A stretch of DNA of 64,000 bases from Sphingobacterium sp. GVS05A. Its GTDB lineage: Bacteria; Bacteroidota; Bacteroidia; Sphingobacteriales; Sphingobacteriaceae. The notes beneath the pieces were generated by a model. It did not search any database, was not told the DNA's origin, and saw only the letters and a program-made list of their open reading frames with translations. Numbering within the stretch: the first letter of the stretch is position 1; the number at the start of each line of letters is the position of its first letter. Positions 63,687 to 64,000 of this stretch are shown here, piece after piece. Location of the stretch: assembly GCF_019969845.1 (NCBI RefSeq), contig NZ_JAHXYR010000002.1, forward strand, positions 310,001 to 374,000, given 5' to 3'. The position numbers were made by a program, and so were the translations under genes.

Positions 63687-64000
63687 CTAACCAAATAGGT
63701 CTGAGCTTAAGTAACGGTCACCCCTATCGCATGCGATAAAGACAATGAGACCTTCCTCAATTTCACTGGCAATTTTCAGCGCGCCAGCAAATGCTCCGCC
63801 TGTACTCATACCCGCAAATACTCCTTCGCGTTTCACCAGTTCGCGCGCCAATTCTGTGGCTTCCTGTTGTGAAATATCAATCACACGATCCACACGGCTC
63901 GGATCAAATATCTTTGGCAGATAGGCTTCTGGCCAGCGCCTGATTCCGGGTATAGATGACTCGGGTGTAGGTTGACAACCGACGATCTGTATCTCTGGAT
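63687..64000 (-). CDS. cysM: Cysteine synthase B (CysM-type), 5' part missing
   Basis: The frame is open to the right edge; only the last 104 residues are in the window. The visible part reads SIPGIRRWPEAYLPKIFD, then GVFAGMSTGGAFAGALKIA and the end CDRGDRYLSSDLF, which is the CysM (cysteine synthase B) C-terminus. CysM makes cysteine from O-acetylserine and sulfide or thiosulfate with PLP. The PLP lysine is outside the window. An internal GTG would give a short 68-codon frame, but the homology continues past it. Confidence 0.9.
   Translation of the reverse strand, partial: PEIQIVGCQPTPESSIPGIRRWPEAYLPKIFDPSRVDRVIDISQQEATELARELVKREGVFAGMSTGGAFAGALKIASEIEEGLIVFIACDRGDRYLSSDLFG

Noticed and set aside
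61804..64000. A sulfur-metabolism operon (YeiH-like plus cysM)
   Set aside because: A VOC gene on the other strand and a terminator separate the two, so they are not co-transcribed.

Overview
The window looks like chromosomal DNA of a Bacteroidota bacterium, most likely a Sphingobacteriaceae member close to Sphingobacterium. The reasons are AT-rich DNA, three SusC/SusD outer-membrane pairs, a LytTR-type two-component system, an LptD-like/amidase/MCE envelope cluster, and promoter -7 boxes of the Bacteroidota type (TAnnTTTG, with TAACTTCG variants) in place of Shine-Dalgarno-rich sigma70 signals. The genus is inference from protein style, not from a marker gene. I saw no rRNA, tRNA, CRISPR array, insertion sequence or prophage.

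Layout. 1-14.1 kb is mostly core: the 3' end of an S9 peptidase, an MCE (MlaD-like) protein and a zinc amidase facing away from an LptD-like protein, then cinA, a 2-oxoacid dehydrogenase E2 subunit, a MATE exporter, tatA and tex. 14.2-24 kb holds a small two-gene unit of unknown function, a sulfatase with a SusC/SusD pair, a TPR protein and a secreted glycerophosphodiesterase. 24.3-27.8 kb is an iron-type uptake unit (TonB receptor plus PepSY membrane protein). 27.9-42.7 kb, all on the minus strand, contains one free SusC/SusD pair and a larger locus: LytS-like histidine kinase, secreted lipoprotein zinc metalloprotease, SusC, SusD and a LytTR response regulator. 42.8-48.1 kb carries an AsmA-like giant and two secreted proteins of unknown function. 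48.1-52.9 kb carries a Nudix hydrolase, a class III aminotransferase facing a MocR-type regulator, and fabH. 53.3-58.9 kb is a tight copper-handling operon. 59.1-64 kb is a set of single housekeeping or accessory enzymes, ending in a partial cysM.

How the genes work together. The metalloprotease probably breaks down extracellular protein, SusC/SusD imports the peptides, and the flanking kinase and LytTR regulator probably control the operon. In front of the metalloprotease lies a 13-bp direct repeat with a 21-bp period, which is the geometry expected of a LytTR operator. The copper operon combines a multicopper oxidase fused to a CopB-like barrel, two DUF3347 proteins, a Cys/Met metal-binding lipoprotein and a DUF2231 membrane protein. 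One DUF3347 protein carries an HMA-like domain that has lost its CxxC.

The least-explained DNA is a pair of roughly 60-70 bp palindromic elements built from 11-bp units (about 1473-1540 and 53100-53157). Both lie between convergent genes.
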